Shown: positions 1-7,833 of the stretch, in pieces
Numbering within the stretch: position 1 is the stretch's first letter
Layout of the letters: every line of letters starts with the position of its first letter
DNA from: JBCAWW01 sp039024315
Lineage (GTDB): Bacteria > Bacteroidota > Bacteroidia > J057
NCBI GenBank assembly: GCA_039024315.1
Contig: JBCCQN010000125.1
Coordinates: forward strand, 1-24,054
DNA: 24,054 nucleotides
Direction of reading: 5' to 3'
Made by a program: the position numbers and the translations under genes
Notes under the pieces: generated by a model
Databases searched by the model: none
What the model was told of the DNA's origin: nothing
Seen by the model: only the letters and a program-made list of their open reading frames with translations

Positions 1-2
1 CC

Positions 3-221
3 GAAGGCCTAGAAGGAGCTTTGTTGATCTGTCATGGTATGGTAGATACCAATGTGCACTTTCAGGATGTGGTGCGCCTCGCGCAACGCTTAATCGAGCT
101 TCGCAAAGAGGATTGGGAGGTCGCCATCTTCCCCATGGAAGGCCACGGCTTCCGAGAGCCTAGCAGCTGGGCCGACGAATACAAACGAATCTTCAAACTC
201 TTCGAGGAAAATCTAAAGTAG
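3..221 (+). CDS. S9 (prolyl oligopeptidase-type) peptidase, 3' end only
   Basis: Only the last 72 residues are present; the gene enters from the left edge in the frame starting at base 3. The visible part is the end of an alpha/beta-hydrolase fold: LLICHGMVDTNVHFQD carries the aspartate of the catalytic triad in the usual 'HG..D.NV.F' setting, and PMEGHGF carries the catalytic histidine, about 35 residues before the end. This spacing and the aromatic C-terminal helix (YKRIFKLFEENLK) fit the dipeptidyl-peptidase IV / acylaminoacyl-peptidase branch of family S9. The nucleophile serine would lie outside the window. The stop codon TAG is part of the palindromic repeat that follows. The family is quite certain; the exact subfamily and substrate cannot be judged from this fragment. 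Confidence 0.85.
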   Translation, partial: EGLEGALLICHGMVDTNVHFQDVVRLAQRLIELRKEDWEVAIFPMEGHGFREPSSWADEYKRIFKLFEENLK

Positions 222-246
222 CGACGCAAGATTTTGCGTCGCCTAC
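218..246. repeat. Palindromic repeat GTAGCGACGC...GCGTCGCCTAC
   Basis: Near-perfect hairpin (GCGACGCAA / TTGCGTCGC arms) that starts inside the stop codon of the S9 peptidase gene. There is no T-run after it, so it is not a classical terminator. The hairpin at 23855-23879, read on the reverse strand, is clearly related (TAGCG...GATTTTGCG...GC...TA), so this is a repeat-family member rather than a unique site. Confidence 0.6.
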
Positions 247-250
247 TGCC

Positions 251-283
251 AAGCGTTCCGCGCTCCCGATAGCTATCGGGAGG
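251..283 (+). repeat. AAGCGTTCCGCG + 20-bp perfect palindrome
   Basis: AAGCGTTCCGCG runs directly into the perfect palindrome CTCCCGATAGCTATCGGGAG (263-282). A copy identical over 30 bases lies in opposite orientation at 16263-16292. The left half matches the AAGCGTT hairpin element found elsewhere in the window, here with the 4-bp hairpin replaced by the long palindrome. Confidence 0.75.
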
Positions 284-290
284 CCCCCAT

Positions 291-329
291 AAAAAAACGC
301 TGACAAAGCACGAGGCTCTGTCAGCGTTT
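291..329 (-). terminator. Intrinsic terminator of the DUF2147 gene (possibly bidirectional)
   Basis: Perfect 11-bp stem AAACGCTGACA (295-305) / TGTCAGCGTTT (319-329). On the reverse strand it is followed by a run of seven T (291-297 read in reverse), the form of a rho-independent terminator, 22 nt after the stop codon of the reverse-strand gene. On the forward strand the downstream T-run is short, so it may serve the incoming S9 gene only weakly. Confidence 0.8.
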
Positions 330-351
330 GCTATAAAAGCTAAATCAGCTC

Positions 352-801
352 TTACTTTTCGCGGTACCAATACTGCGTTCTACCCAATATAGAAACGCCT
401 AGATAACCCCGTACTTTGAGTTTATCGGCAGACTCTAATTCGATGTAGCAGTCATAAACGCTACCGTTTTTAGGGTCGAGGATTTCTCCGTCTTCCCACT
501 CGTCGTCGTCTTTTTCGAGTCCTTTGAGGATTTCCATGCCGATTACAGGCTGCATATAGCGTGGATCGTCTGGATCACACTCGTCGCATTTTGGATTTTG
601 CTCTTCTCCGGGCTCGCGAAACAACTTGATCACTTTACCATAGAGCTTGCCGTCTTTTTCGTAAATCTCTACGATCGACTTGGGCTTGTTGGTTTCGTCA
701 TCGATTGTTTTCCACTTTCCAACAGGAGATTGGGCGAGTGCAGTAACAGCCATTAGCATTAAAATGAGGCTCAATGGCAGGACTTTAATCATCTTATTCA
801 T
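352..801 (-). CDS. DUF2147 family secreted protein
   Basis: 149 aa. A clear Sec signal peptide (about residues 1-24, hydrophobic core LPLSLILMLMAVTALAQ) precedes a single DUF2147 domain. Family features seen are the opening PVGKWKTIDDETNKPKSIVEI, the 'GKLYGKVIKL' strand, the CDECDPDDPR segment with two close cysteines, 'PVIGMEILKGL', 'W..G.ILDP..G..YDCYIEL' and the closing 'LKVRGYLGVSILGRTQYW'. Length matches the family. The protein should be periplasmic or exported; its biochemical role is unknown. It is a single transcription unit, divergent from the NlpC/P60 gene and ended by a terminator at 291-329. The start is the ATG that gives a normal signal peptide. Confidence 0.9.
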   Translation of the reverse strand: MNKMIKVLPLSLILMLMAVTALAQSPVGKWKTIDDETNKPKSIVEIYEKDGKLYGKVIKLFREPGEEQNPKCDECDPDDPRYMQPVIGMEILKGLEKDDDEWEDGEILDPKNGSVYDCYIELESADKLKVRGYLGVSILGRTQYWYREK

Positions 802-822
802 GCGCTTGTTGAGTTTAGTTGA

Positions 823-838
823 CCTAATGTTAGTTAGG
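823..838. promoter_or_regulatory. Short inverted repeat upstream of DUF2147 gene
   Basis: CCTAATGTTAGTTAGG has 5-bp arms (CCTAA/TTAGG) and lies 21 nt before the reverse-strand start codon in an AT-rich leader. It could be an operator or a 5' UTR hairpin; nothing else supports either. Confidence 0.2.
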
Positions 839-966
839 TATTAAATATACAATTGTTTTGACAATTCTAATGTCACTTATCAAGACTTGAGACGTCGAAC
901 ATATGAAAAAGACACAGCTCGTGTATTTTTTGTTTAGATTTAGTTCCTAAAACTTCCAATTGGCAT

Positions 967-1554
967 ATGCGCAACATTCTTTGGTTATCGTTGATTATAC
1001 TCGTCTTTTTTGGTGGGCGTAAGCTACTAATCAAGTTTACCGACCTTGGTAAGAAAAAATCTGATACCTCGATCGAAGTTTCTGTTGCCGACGAGAGTGC
1101 CGATACCTTAGAGGAGCAGGTCTTGCCACTACCTACTTTACCTCCCTTACCGCCTATCCATCCAGAGATAGCTTCTATCCTCAAAAAGGCGCAAAGCCTA
1201 GAAGGAAGTCCCTATCTCGGCGGTGGTACCAATCCAGATGGCTTTGACTGCTCAGGCTTTGTTCGCTATGTCTACCAAGACATTGGTGTGGTTTTACCCC
1301 GCTCAAGCAGTGCCATGGCATTGGTTGGCCAATCTATCGAACGAAAAAACGTCCGCCCCGGCGACTTATTGTTTTTTACCGGTTCGGACGTGAATGTGGC
1401 AACAGTTGGTCATGTTGCGCTGGTGATGGAGCATGAAGCGGATCAGCTACTCATGATCCATGCTTCAAGTCGTGGGGTCGTGGTGGATGATTACTATGAA
1501 ATGCCTTATTATCAAGAGCGTTATCTCTCTGCCAGCCGCCCCTATGCGGACTAA
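967..1554 (+). CDS. NlpC/P60 cell-wall peptidase, membrane-anchored
   Basis: 195 aa. An N-terminal hydrophobic segment (residues 4-16, ILWLSLIILVFFG) followed by a basic stretch suggests a single membrane anchor, or an uncleaved signal, with a Pro-rich linker (about 52-66) before the catalytic domain (about 68-192). The NlpC/P60 triad is visible: Cys95 in DGFDCSGFVRYVY, His149 in TVGHVALVME, and His165 in MIHASSRG as third polar residue. The family cleaves peptide stems of peptidoglycan (gamma-D-Glu-diamino acid bond). The gene is transcribed away from the DUF2147 gene and converges on the propeller gene, with stop codons separated by only 5 nt and no terminator between them. The ATG at 967 has no evident Shine-Dalgarno site, as is common in Bacteroidota. 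Confidence 0.9.
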   Translation: MRNILWLSLIILVFFGGRKLLIKFTDLGKKKSDTSIEVSVADESADTLEEQVLPLPTLPPLPPIHPEIASILKKAQSLEGSPYLGGGTNPDGFDCSGFVRYVYQDIGVVLPRSSSAMALVGQSIERKNVRPGDLLFFTGSDVNVATVGHVALVMEHEADQLLMIHASSRGVVVDDYYEMPYYQERYLSASRPYAD

Positions 1555-1559
1555 GGGGC

Positions 1560-4500
1560 TTAGCGTTGAATCTGTAATTTTTGCTGGTACAGATTAGTCT
1601 CATTTTGAATTTGTAGGAGGTACAAAGCGTTCGGCAAAGCCGGTAGTGCTATACTTTGCACTCCAGCAGAAATATTATGCTGCCAAACGAGTTCGCCTTG
1701 CAGGTTATAGAGTTTGAGTTGGCTTTGCCCCTGCGGGGAACGCCTAGCCCTGACTACTAGACGATCCTGCGCTGGATTGGGGTGTACCTGCCATAGTTCC
1801 TGCGCCAGGCGAGGGATAGCAGTTACTTCTTGGGTTACTTCTACTACAGTGGGCTCTGTATCATAAGGAATCTCAGTCCCATCTAATCTTATCAGCCGCA
1901 CATTGTCAATCTCCATGCGCAAAGTGTCTCTGAGGGTAGTTTTGCCCGAAATGTCATCGATCATGACTACTCTGATTTTGGCAATCTGCCCAAAGCCTGT
2001 GCGCTCAGTTTGATCGTTGCGCGTGAGCGCGAGATCCACTTGACCATTATCGAAATCATCGCGGGCAAAACTGATCATGTCTTGATTCTTCACTCCCAGC
2101 CAAGAATTGGCAAAGTCTAGCTCAACACTCGCCGAATCCACCAGCCCCGGATCATAACTGATGGTAAAGCCTAAGCCATAGACACTGTCAGCCAACAAGG
2201 TATCCAAACCAAGGATGATAGGCGCGTATACCGTATCTCCCGCTTGGTAGGTATTGAAGTCAGGTACGATCAATAGGGGAGTGGCCCCAGATTTGGCGGC
2301 AGTGCCGCTCTTATTATGCGTCAAACCATAGTTGACAATGATCGCGAGCGTATCATCCAAATTGGCCGTACCAGAGCCATCGGTATCTGTGTAGGCATAA
2401 TTGGTGCCATTGGGGAGCGTACCATTCCAGCTAAATACGGGCTCTGCTTGCCAGTTGATCGTTGCATTAGGGCGAGCGGGGCCAGTGCTGCCAAAGGCAA
2501 TCCCCAAGTCAAGGAAATCGAGATAGTTGGCAATGAGATCATCATTGGCATCACCCGGCCAGACGGTATCGCTAGGGGCAGTCGTATTGCCAAATTGATA
2601 GACATTGGAAACATTACTGACCCATAGATGGCCATTGGCATCAAAGGCTAAATGCGAGGTAGTGTCCAGACGGATGCCAAGACTATCGGCTTCATAGGTT
2701 TGATAGCCTTGATCATCGAAGCGAACCAATTGCTGATTGCTACTCGAGAGCGTCCATACATGTCCATTGGTATCGACCGCGGAACGATCGGTATAAAGAC
2801 TATTGATAGGCGCATTGCTGGAGGTATAACTGATCGTTCCCGCAGGGCTCACCTTTCTTACTTCTTGATAACCCATTTGCCAGAAGCTATTGGGGCTGTT
2901 GGGAATGGGGATGATCGCATTGCTATAAAAATTTGCGCCCGTTCCAGCATAGACATTGGTCCAACCGCTGCCATTCCAGTTATAGATGCTGCCATCTTCG
3001 CAATCGACATAGATGGCCCCATTTTCATCCGCTACCAGTGACCGAGGAATGCAGCCAAAATCACTACTAGTAAATTGAGTCCAATTGCTCCCATCGAAGC
3101 GCCAAATGCGCTGATAGCTTTTAAACCAGAGGTCACCATTCCCATCCATTTCCATCTCGCTAAAGTATTGGTTGTTGGTAAGGGGGATGCTGCTGAAGGT
3201 AGTACCGTCATAATATTGTAATTGTGCTTGGTTGCTTGCATTAAAAAAAAAGATCCAGTAGCCACCATTTGCATCCACTTCCAATGCTACAATTTCTTCA
3301 GGGAAACCGAAGTCTTGCCACTGGTTGCCATCAAAATAAGCTGCGATGTCATTGTGTTGCCCGCGGTACCAGATATTACCATCTGCCTCTAGATCCAAAA
3401 AGGCTCGATCAAATTCCTCATTAGGTCCATCAGCGGTAGGAATTAATGACCAATTGTTTCCGTCATAAAGCGCGATATCATCCCAGCCTTCTTGCCAGTT
3501 GGGACTTACATACACATCTGGAAAGTTGGGGTTTACCGCTACAGAATGACTGTAACTATAAGGGTTACCCGAATTTTGGGTAGTAAGTGAAGTATAACTC
3601 CCCGAAGCAGGGTCGAGCTCAATAATGCCATTATTAAAAGTGGGTAACCAAATCTTGTTATTAGGCCCTTCTTTAGGAAAAAGAGTCGTCCCGCTAGGAA
3701 GTGTACCTTGGTTTGAATTGTACTCTGTCCAAGTGCCATTGAAATGTGCCAAAGCCGAACCACTGTATTGCCGACCAATCCATTTGTCGTCATTGCTGGA
3801 AATTAGAAAGCGAACATAATTGCCACTTACGGAGATATTGCTTTGATACAAAGTCCAGCTAGTGCCATCATCATGAGCGAGCATAGCTTTGCCCTGCTGA
3901 TTAAAGCCTCCCAACCAAAGCTCTCCATTAGCGTCAAATTGTAGCTGACGGATTCTCATGCTGCTATTGGCGAGAGTGGGAATACTATTCAAATCAAGTA
4001 GTTGCCAGTTTTGACCATCATAGGAGATTAGCTGCTCATTAGTGGTTAGCATATTAATTTCACCATTAGGGCCAATTTCAAGATCTTCGAGATTGAAATT
4101 TGAGAGAGGAAACTGAGATTGAAACGTATCAAGCTGAGCGCCATCCCATCGTAAGAGGGAGGCATATGCAGGCCCACCAGTGTAGACCCAGCTTCCTATC
4201 CACAATGCACCACTGGCATCCATTCTTGGTGCTATGTCCCGATAAAAAAACCAATTGCTAGGAATCCGATGATCGGAGGTTTGGAGAATATCCGTTTGGG
4301 TTGCTGATCGCCTGACAATGCTGTGATCTGTTAGTAAAACCAATTCCCCGTTGTCATAAAGGTCAAAATTAAATATTCGCCCACTTGGGATACCTTCTAT
4401 ATAGCTATGGGCGCAATTTCCGTCTAAGCAAAAGTCCAAACTATTAGGATCGGAGTCGTCGCAATTAGGCAGGAGGTTACAACTAAATGGATCAATAATG

Positions 4501-4595
4501 GTGCGCTTGCCACCCCCGTAGATGGCACTTAGTTGTTGAGCTGCAGGGCTGAGATAGATCAATAAAAAGCTGATACTACAAATGATGCGAATCAT
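1560..4595 (-). CDS. Secreted beta-propeller / dockerin-like / cohesin-like protein with T9SS sorting domain (copy B)
   Basis: 1011 aa. Layout: signal peptide (1-20); four-cysteine motif C39, C45, C56, C61 in a 'CDDSDPNSLDFCLDGNC' setting; a long propeller region (about 70-670) of repeats with DxNGxLW and YDGxxW motifs, like two-component-regulator propeller blades; a dockerin-like block (679-760) with two Ca-binding loops, GDANDDLIANYLD and DTDGSGTANLDD, separated by about 40 residues; a cohesin-like beta-sandwich (about 773-905, with GDTVYAPIIL and GLGFTISYDPGLVD); and a type A T9SS C-terminal domain (about 925-1011, VHPNPAQDRLVV ... LYNLQGELVW). T9SS tails direct export across the outer membrane and surface attachment, so the protein is probably extracellular. 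Ligand unknown. It lies 45 nt downstream of its paralogue, probably co-transcribed with it. AAGCGTT hairpin elements lie in the part encoding the sorting domain. Confidence 0.88.
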   Translation of the reverse strand: MIRIICSISFLLIYLSPAAQQLSAIYGGGKRTIIDPFSCNLLPNCDDSDPNSLDFCLDGNCAHSYIEGIPSGRIFNFDLYDNGELVLLTDHSIVRRSATQTDILQTSDHRIPSNWFFYRDIAPRMDASGALWIGSWVYTGGPAYASLLRWDGAQLDTFQSQFPLSNFNLEDLEIGPNGEINMLTTNEQLISYDGQNWQLLDLNSIPTLANSSMRIRQLQFDANGELWLGGFNQQGKAMLAHDDGTSWTLYQSNISVSGNYVRFLISSNDDKWIGRQYSGSALAHFNGTWTEYNSNQGTLPSGTTLFPKEGPNNKIWLPTFNNGIIELDPASGSYTSLTTQNSGNPYSYSHSVAVNPNFPDVYVSPNWQEGWDDIALYDGNNWSLIPTADGPNEEFDRAFLDLEADGNIWYRGQHNDIAAYFDGNQWQDFGFPEEIVALEVDANGGYWIFFFNASNQAQLQYYDGTTFSSIPLTNNQYFSEMEMDGNGDLWFKSYQRIWRFDGSNWTQFTSSDFGCIPRSLVADENGAIYVDCEDGSIYNWNGSGWTNVYAGTGANFYSNAIIPIPNSPNSFWQMGYQEVRKVSPAGTISYTSSNAPINSLYTDRSAVDTNGHVWTLSSSNQQLVRFDDQGYQTYEADSLGIRLDTTSHLAFDANGHLWVSNVSNVYQFGNTTAPSDTVWPGDANDDLIANYLDFLDLGIAFGSTGPARPNATINWQAEPVFSWNGTLPNGTNYAYTDTDGSGTANLDDTLAIIVNYGLTHNKSGTAAKSGATPLLIVPDFNTYQAGDTVYAPIILGLDTLLADSVYGLGFTISYDPGLVDSASVELDFANSWLGVKNQDMISFARDDFDNGQVDLALTRNDQTERTGFGQIAKIRVVMIDDISGKTTLRDTLRMEIDNVRLIRLDGTEIPYDTEPTVVEVTQEVTAIPRLAQELWQVHPNPAQDRLVVRARRSPQGQSQLKLYNLQGELVWQHNISAGVQSIALPALPNALYLLQIQNETNLYQQKLQIQR
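1625..1642 (+). repeat. AAGCGTT hairpin element, inside CDS
   Basis: AAGCGTT + CGGC-aaa-GCCG. It lies antisense in the sorting-domain part of the propeller gene, where it encodes the ALPNAL stretch. Confidence 0.7.
1728..1744 (-). repeat. AAGCGTT hairpin element, variant, inside CDS
   Basis: On the reverse strand GGCGTT + CCCC-gca-GGGG. It encodes RRSPQG, at the same place as the element at 4809-4826 in the paralogue, with both stem arms changed together. Confidence 0.6.
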
Positions 4596-4640
4596 GGTAC
4601 GGTTGTTTAAGAGAGTCTAAAAGCGAAAAGGCGGCTGTGT

Positions 4641-7600
4641 TTATCTGAGAATCTGGAGCTTTTGTTGGTAGGTTCTAGCCTCAGTCTGGATTTGTAGGAG
4701 GTATAAAGCGTTCGGCAAAGCCGGCAGGACTAACTCCTCTTCATTAGCACCTAAGGATTTTTGATAGACTATTCTCCCTTGTAGATCGTAGAGTTTTATT
4801 TGTTTGGGCCGCTGCGCGGAACGCTTATCCCTAATGATCAGGCGGTCTTGTGCTGGATTAGGATAAATCTGCCAGTCGTTTGGCGAGATATCTGCAATTG
4901 AAGTTACTTCTTGGGTGATTTCGACAAGGGCAGGCTCAGTATCATAGGGAATATCTGTATCATCCAGTCTAATCAGGCGGACATTACTGATGGTCAATCT
5001 TAGGGTATCTCTGATATAATCTTTACCCGATATGTCATCAATCATCACCACTCGTACTTTGGCGATCTGGCCCCAACCGCTGCGCTCCACTTGATTGGTC
5101 CGGCAGAGGGCAAGATCGACCTGTGCATTGGGATAATCGTCCCGCGCCATGGTGATCATGTCTTGGTTTTTGTTGCCTAGCCAAGAGGTACCGAAATCTA
5201 CCTTAAAGCTACCGGAATCGACTAGGGTCGGATCATAATTGATCGTAAAAGCTAAGCCATAAACGCTATCGGCCAAGAGGGTATCTAAGCCAAGGATAAT
5301 AGGGGCATTGACCGTATCACCTGGCATATAGCTGCTCAGATCAGGTACTATGAGCAAGGGAGTGGCCCCGTTCATTTCTATACCCTCATTTTTGTTATGG
5401 GTGAGCCCATAGTTGAGCGTAACGGCCAAGGTGTCATCTAGACCCACAGTGCCGGAGCCATCAGTATCGGTATGAGCGTAATTGGCACCATTGGGCAGGC
5501 TATTGCTCCAGCTATTGACGGCTTCGGCTTGCCAATTGATACTAGCGTTCGGCCGGGCCGGACCACTACTCCCAAATGCTTGACCGAGGGCAAGATAGTC
5601 CATATTGTTGGCCACGAGATCGTCATTGGCATCGCCTGGCCAGACAGAATCTATAGGAATAGTCGTAGTATAGCTAAACTGGGCAATCCCGCTCCTATTG
5701 CTAACCCACAACTCGTCGCCGCTAGGCGTAAAAGCCAAATAAGAGGCTGTATCGGCATAGAAACCCATAGAATCGAGATCATAGGAAGGGTAATTTTGGC
5801 CATCAAAATGTATCAATCGATTGTTGGTCGTGATGGCCCAAAATTGGCCGGCGGTATCTAAGGCGATCCTGCCGATCCTGACACTTGACCAAGGCGAATT
5901 AGCATGGTCATAGGTCGTGATGCTCCCATTGTCGATCTTATTGAGTGAGTTGCGTGAAGCGAACCAGACCGTACCTTGATTACTACTTAGAATGCCTGCA
6001 TACCATGTCGAAGAACTCGTATGAATAAGATTCCAGTTGGTACCGTCGTAGGTGTAGATCTCTCCATTGTCGCACCATATCCAGATCGCCCCATTTGCAT
6101 CGTTGGCTACATGATTGATCGGAGAGCTCGTAGGGAAGTTGCCATTGGCATTGGAGTAGGGCGTCCAGTTAAAACCATCATACTCAATGATACCATCAAC
6201 AAAACTTACCCAAAGATGGCCATTAGCATCAAGGGCCATTTCTCCTAACGCATTGGCTGAAGTCGGCAAACTAAGATATAGATATTGGTTGCCATCGTAC
6301 CTGATGATCTGGTTACCCACATTCGTGGGGACAGTCAACCAAACTGTACCATTGAGGTCCACGATTAGGTCATATATCTCTACGCCGAGATAAGGCAGGC
6401 TACTCCAACTACTACCGTCATAATAGCTGATTTCACCATTGTTGAAACCCTGGTACCAGAGATTATTGTCATTTTCAGCGCTTAGCTGGGCTCTTGTGCT
6501 CTCATAGTTGGGGCCCGATGCTAGTGGCAAAGTAGTGAAAGTACTGAGTCCATTAAATCTCGCCACCGCTGCTTTACGGCTCGTATGATTTCCAAAATAA
6601 ATAAAGTTTGTGTTGGGGCTCGCTGCTACCGAATTGACGGAGTGGAGGGGATTACTCGAGTTGAGATAGGTGTAGGAGTTCGCAGTACCCGTATTAGGAT
6701 TGAATCTTGCGAGCCCTCCTATACCCATAGCCATCCAAAGCAGACCATTTTGGCCTTCGGCAATTTGGTGGATATTACCACTGGTCAATCCACCACTGGG
6801 ATAGGTATAAGTGTTCCAAGCGCCATCGTAGCGCATCAAGCCGTTATTGTAGATACTATAGAGCCATTTGGTATCATTACTGCTGATGGTGAGATTGATA
6901 ATTGAGCCATTGACTACACTTCCCCCAGGGATATAACTCCAAGTGGTACCATCATAATGAGCCAATTCTGCCTGTTGATTACTCGCAATTCCTCCTAGCC
7001 AAAGCTCACCAGCGGAATCATACTCAATCGCGCGAGCGTTAAAATTAGCTACCGGAGTAAATTGGCTTAGGTCAATCGCCGTCCAATTGCTACCATCATA
7101 TTGGCTAATCATACCGCCAAAATGTAGGATAGAAACTTCCCCACCTGAGCTTACTGCCATATCGACAATGGATCCAGCTGCTAAGGCACCACTTTGGTTG
7201 GAGTAGGATGTAAACTGACTACCATCCCATCGGCCCACTACAAATGGTTGGCCGAAGGCTTGATCAGAACCTACTACCCAAATATCTCCGTTCGAGCTGA
7301 CAAGCGGGCTTATCGTCTTGCTCATGGTCCATTGTGTAGGCCAAGCCGCATTGATGGGGGTGATATAGGAGCCATTGATCCCGTCATAATGTGTCAACCC
7401 ACCTCTACTGGTGTACCAAAGATCTCCACTATTATTGAGTTGCATGCGATAGACATGGGTGGAGGGAAGGATGCCTGACATCGTCGTGTGAGCACAACGA
7501 CCAGCCAAGCATATATCGATGGTGTTTGGATCTAAATCATCACAAGTTGTCGAGCTGGTACAATTTTGGGCATCGACAAGGGTTGTGCTACCGCCTTGAA

Positions 7601-7676
7601 AGATTCTCTCCAATTGCTGGGCAGGGAGTGTAAAAATCGATCCAATTAACAGTATTGTGATAAGTACACGGGTCAT
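4641..7676 (-). CDS. Secreted beta-propeller / dockerin-like / cohesin-like protein with T9SS sorting domain (copy A)
   Basis: 1011 aa, the same length as its downstream neighbour and co-linear with it: signal peptide (1-19, ending LPAQ), cysteines at 39, 45, 56 and 61, propeller repeats (about 70-670), dockerin-like block (WPGDANDDLVANNMDYLALG ... DTDGSGTVGLDD), cohesin-like domain (VNAPIILGLDTLLADSVYGL), and T9SS tail (IYPNPAQDRLII ... LPALPNALYLLQIQ). By eye the C-terminal third is much closer between the two copies than the propeller part, which fits duplication followed by divergence of the likely ligand-binding surface. It is first in a probable two-gene unit; the promoter should lie in 7677-7833, but no convincing TAnnTTTG box was found for this strand. 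Carrying dockerin-like and cohesin-like modules on one chain hints at self-assembly or at a purely structural use of the folds. Confidence 0.88.
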   Translation of the reverse strand: MTRVLITILLIGSIFTLPAQQLERIFQGGSTTLVDAQNCTSSTTCDDLDPNTIDICLAGRCAHTTMSGILPSTHVYRMQLNNSGDLWYTSRGGLTHYDGINGSYITPINAAWPTQWTMSKTISPLVSSNGDIWVVGSDQAFGQPFVVGRWDGSQFTSYSNQSGALAAGSIVDMAVSSGGEVSILHFGGMISQYDGSNWTAIDLSQFTPVANFNARAIEYDSAGELWLGGIASNQQAELAHYDGTTWSYIPGGSVVNGSIINLTISSNDTKWLYSIYNNGLMRYDGAWNTYTYPSGGLTSGNIHQIAEGQNGLLWMAMGIGGLARFNPNTGTANSYTYLNSSNPLHSVNSVAASPNTNFIYFGNHTSRKAAVARFNGLSTFTTLPLASGPNYESTRAQLSAENDNNLWYQGFNNGEISYYDGSSWSSLPYLGVEIYDLIVDLNGTVWLTVPTNVGNQIIRYDGNQYLYLSLPTSANALGEMALDANGHLWVSFVDGIIEYDGFNWTPYSNANGNFPTSSPINHVANDANGAIWIWCDNGEIYTYDGTNWNLIHTSSSTWYAGILSSNQGTVWFASRNSLNKIDNGSITTYDHANSPWSSVRIGRIALDTAGQFWAITTNNRLIHFDGQNYPSYDLDSMGFYADTASYLAFTPSGDELWVSNRSGIAQFSYTTTIPIDSVWPGDANDDLVANNMDYLALGQAFGSSGPARPNASINWQAEAVNSWSNSLPNGANYAHTDTDGSGTVGLDDTLAVTLNYGLTHNKNEGIEMNGATPLLIVPDLSSYMPGDTVNAPIILGLDTLLADSVYGLAFTINYDPTLVDSGSFKVDFGTSWLGNKNQDMITMARDDYPNAQVDLALCRTNQVERSGWGQIAKVRVVMIDDISGKDYIRDTLRLTISNVRLIRLDDTDIPYDTEPALVEITQEVTSIADISPNDWQIYPNPAQDRLIIRDKRSAQRPKQIKLYDLQGRIVYQKSLGANEEELVLPALPNALYLLQIQTEARTYQQKLQILR
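4706..4723 (+). repeat. AAGCGTT hairpin element, inside CDS
   Basis: AAGCGTT + CGGC-aaa-GCCG, at the same place as 1625-1642 in the paralogue, so this pair is shared by descent. Confidence 0.7.
4809..4826 (-). repeat. AAGCGTT hairpin element, inside CDS
   Basis: On the reverse strand AAGCGTT + CCGC-gca-GCGG, perfect. It encodes KRSAQR in the sorting domain. Confidence 0.75.
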
Positions 7677-7762
7677 GAGAAACGGCTTTATGAGTTATTT
7701 TCCTCAATTTGTTTCACTTTAGCCAAAAGGAAAACCACAAAATCCATTGCTTCTGAAGCATG

Positions 7763-7800
7763 TTAATTTGTTGAATTGTTGATTTGTTGGATTTTTGAAT
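7763..7800 (+). repeat. Degenerate 8-bp tandem repeat
   Basis: Five successive units TTAATTTG, TTGAATTG, TTGATTTG, TTGGATTT, TTGAAT lie in the AT-rich divergent intergenic region between the propeller pair and the helical protein gene. It may be a low-complexity dispersed repeat or part of the promoter region of either gene. Confidence 0.6.
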
Positions 7801-7833
7801 GAAATTTTGCAATAGGATTTGTAATTTCTGAAT

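Noticed and set aside
62..370. Reverse-strand open frame across the first intergenic region
   Set aside because: It reads through the antisense of the S9 peptidase end, two repeats and a terminator; no family features.
2316..3041. Forward open frames of about 100-130 codons inside the propeller genes (also 5472-5861, 6585-6905)
   Set aside because: They are antisense shadows of the repetitive propeller coding sequence; isoleucine-rich and without motifs.
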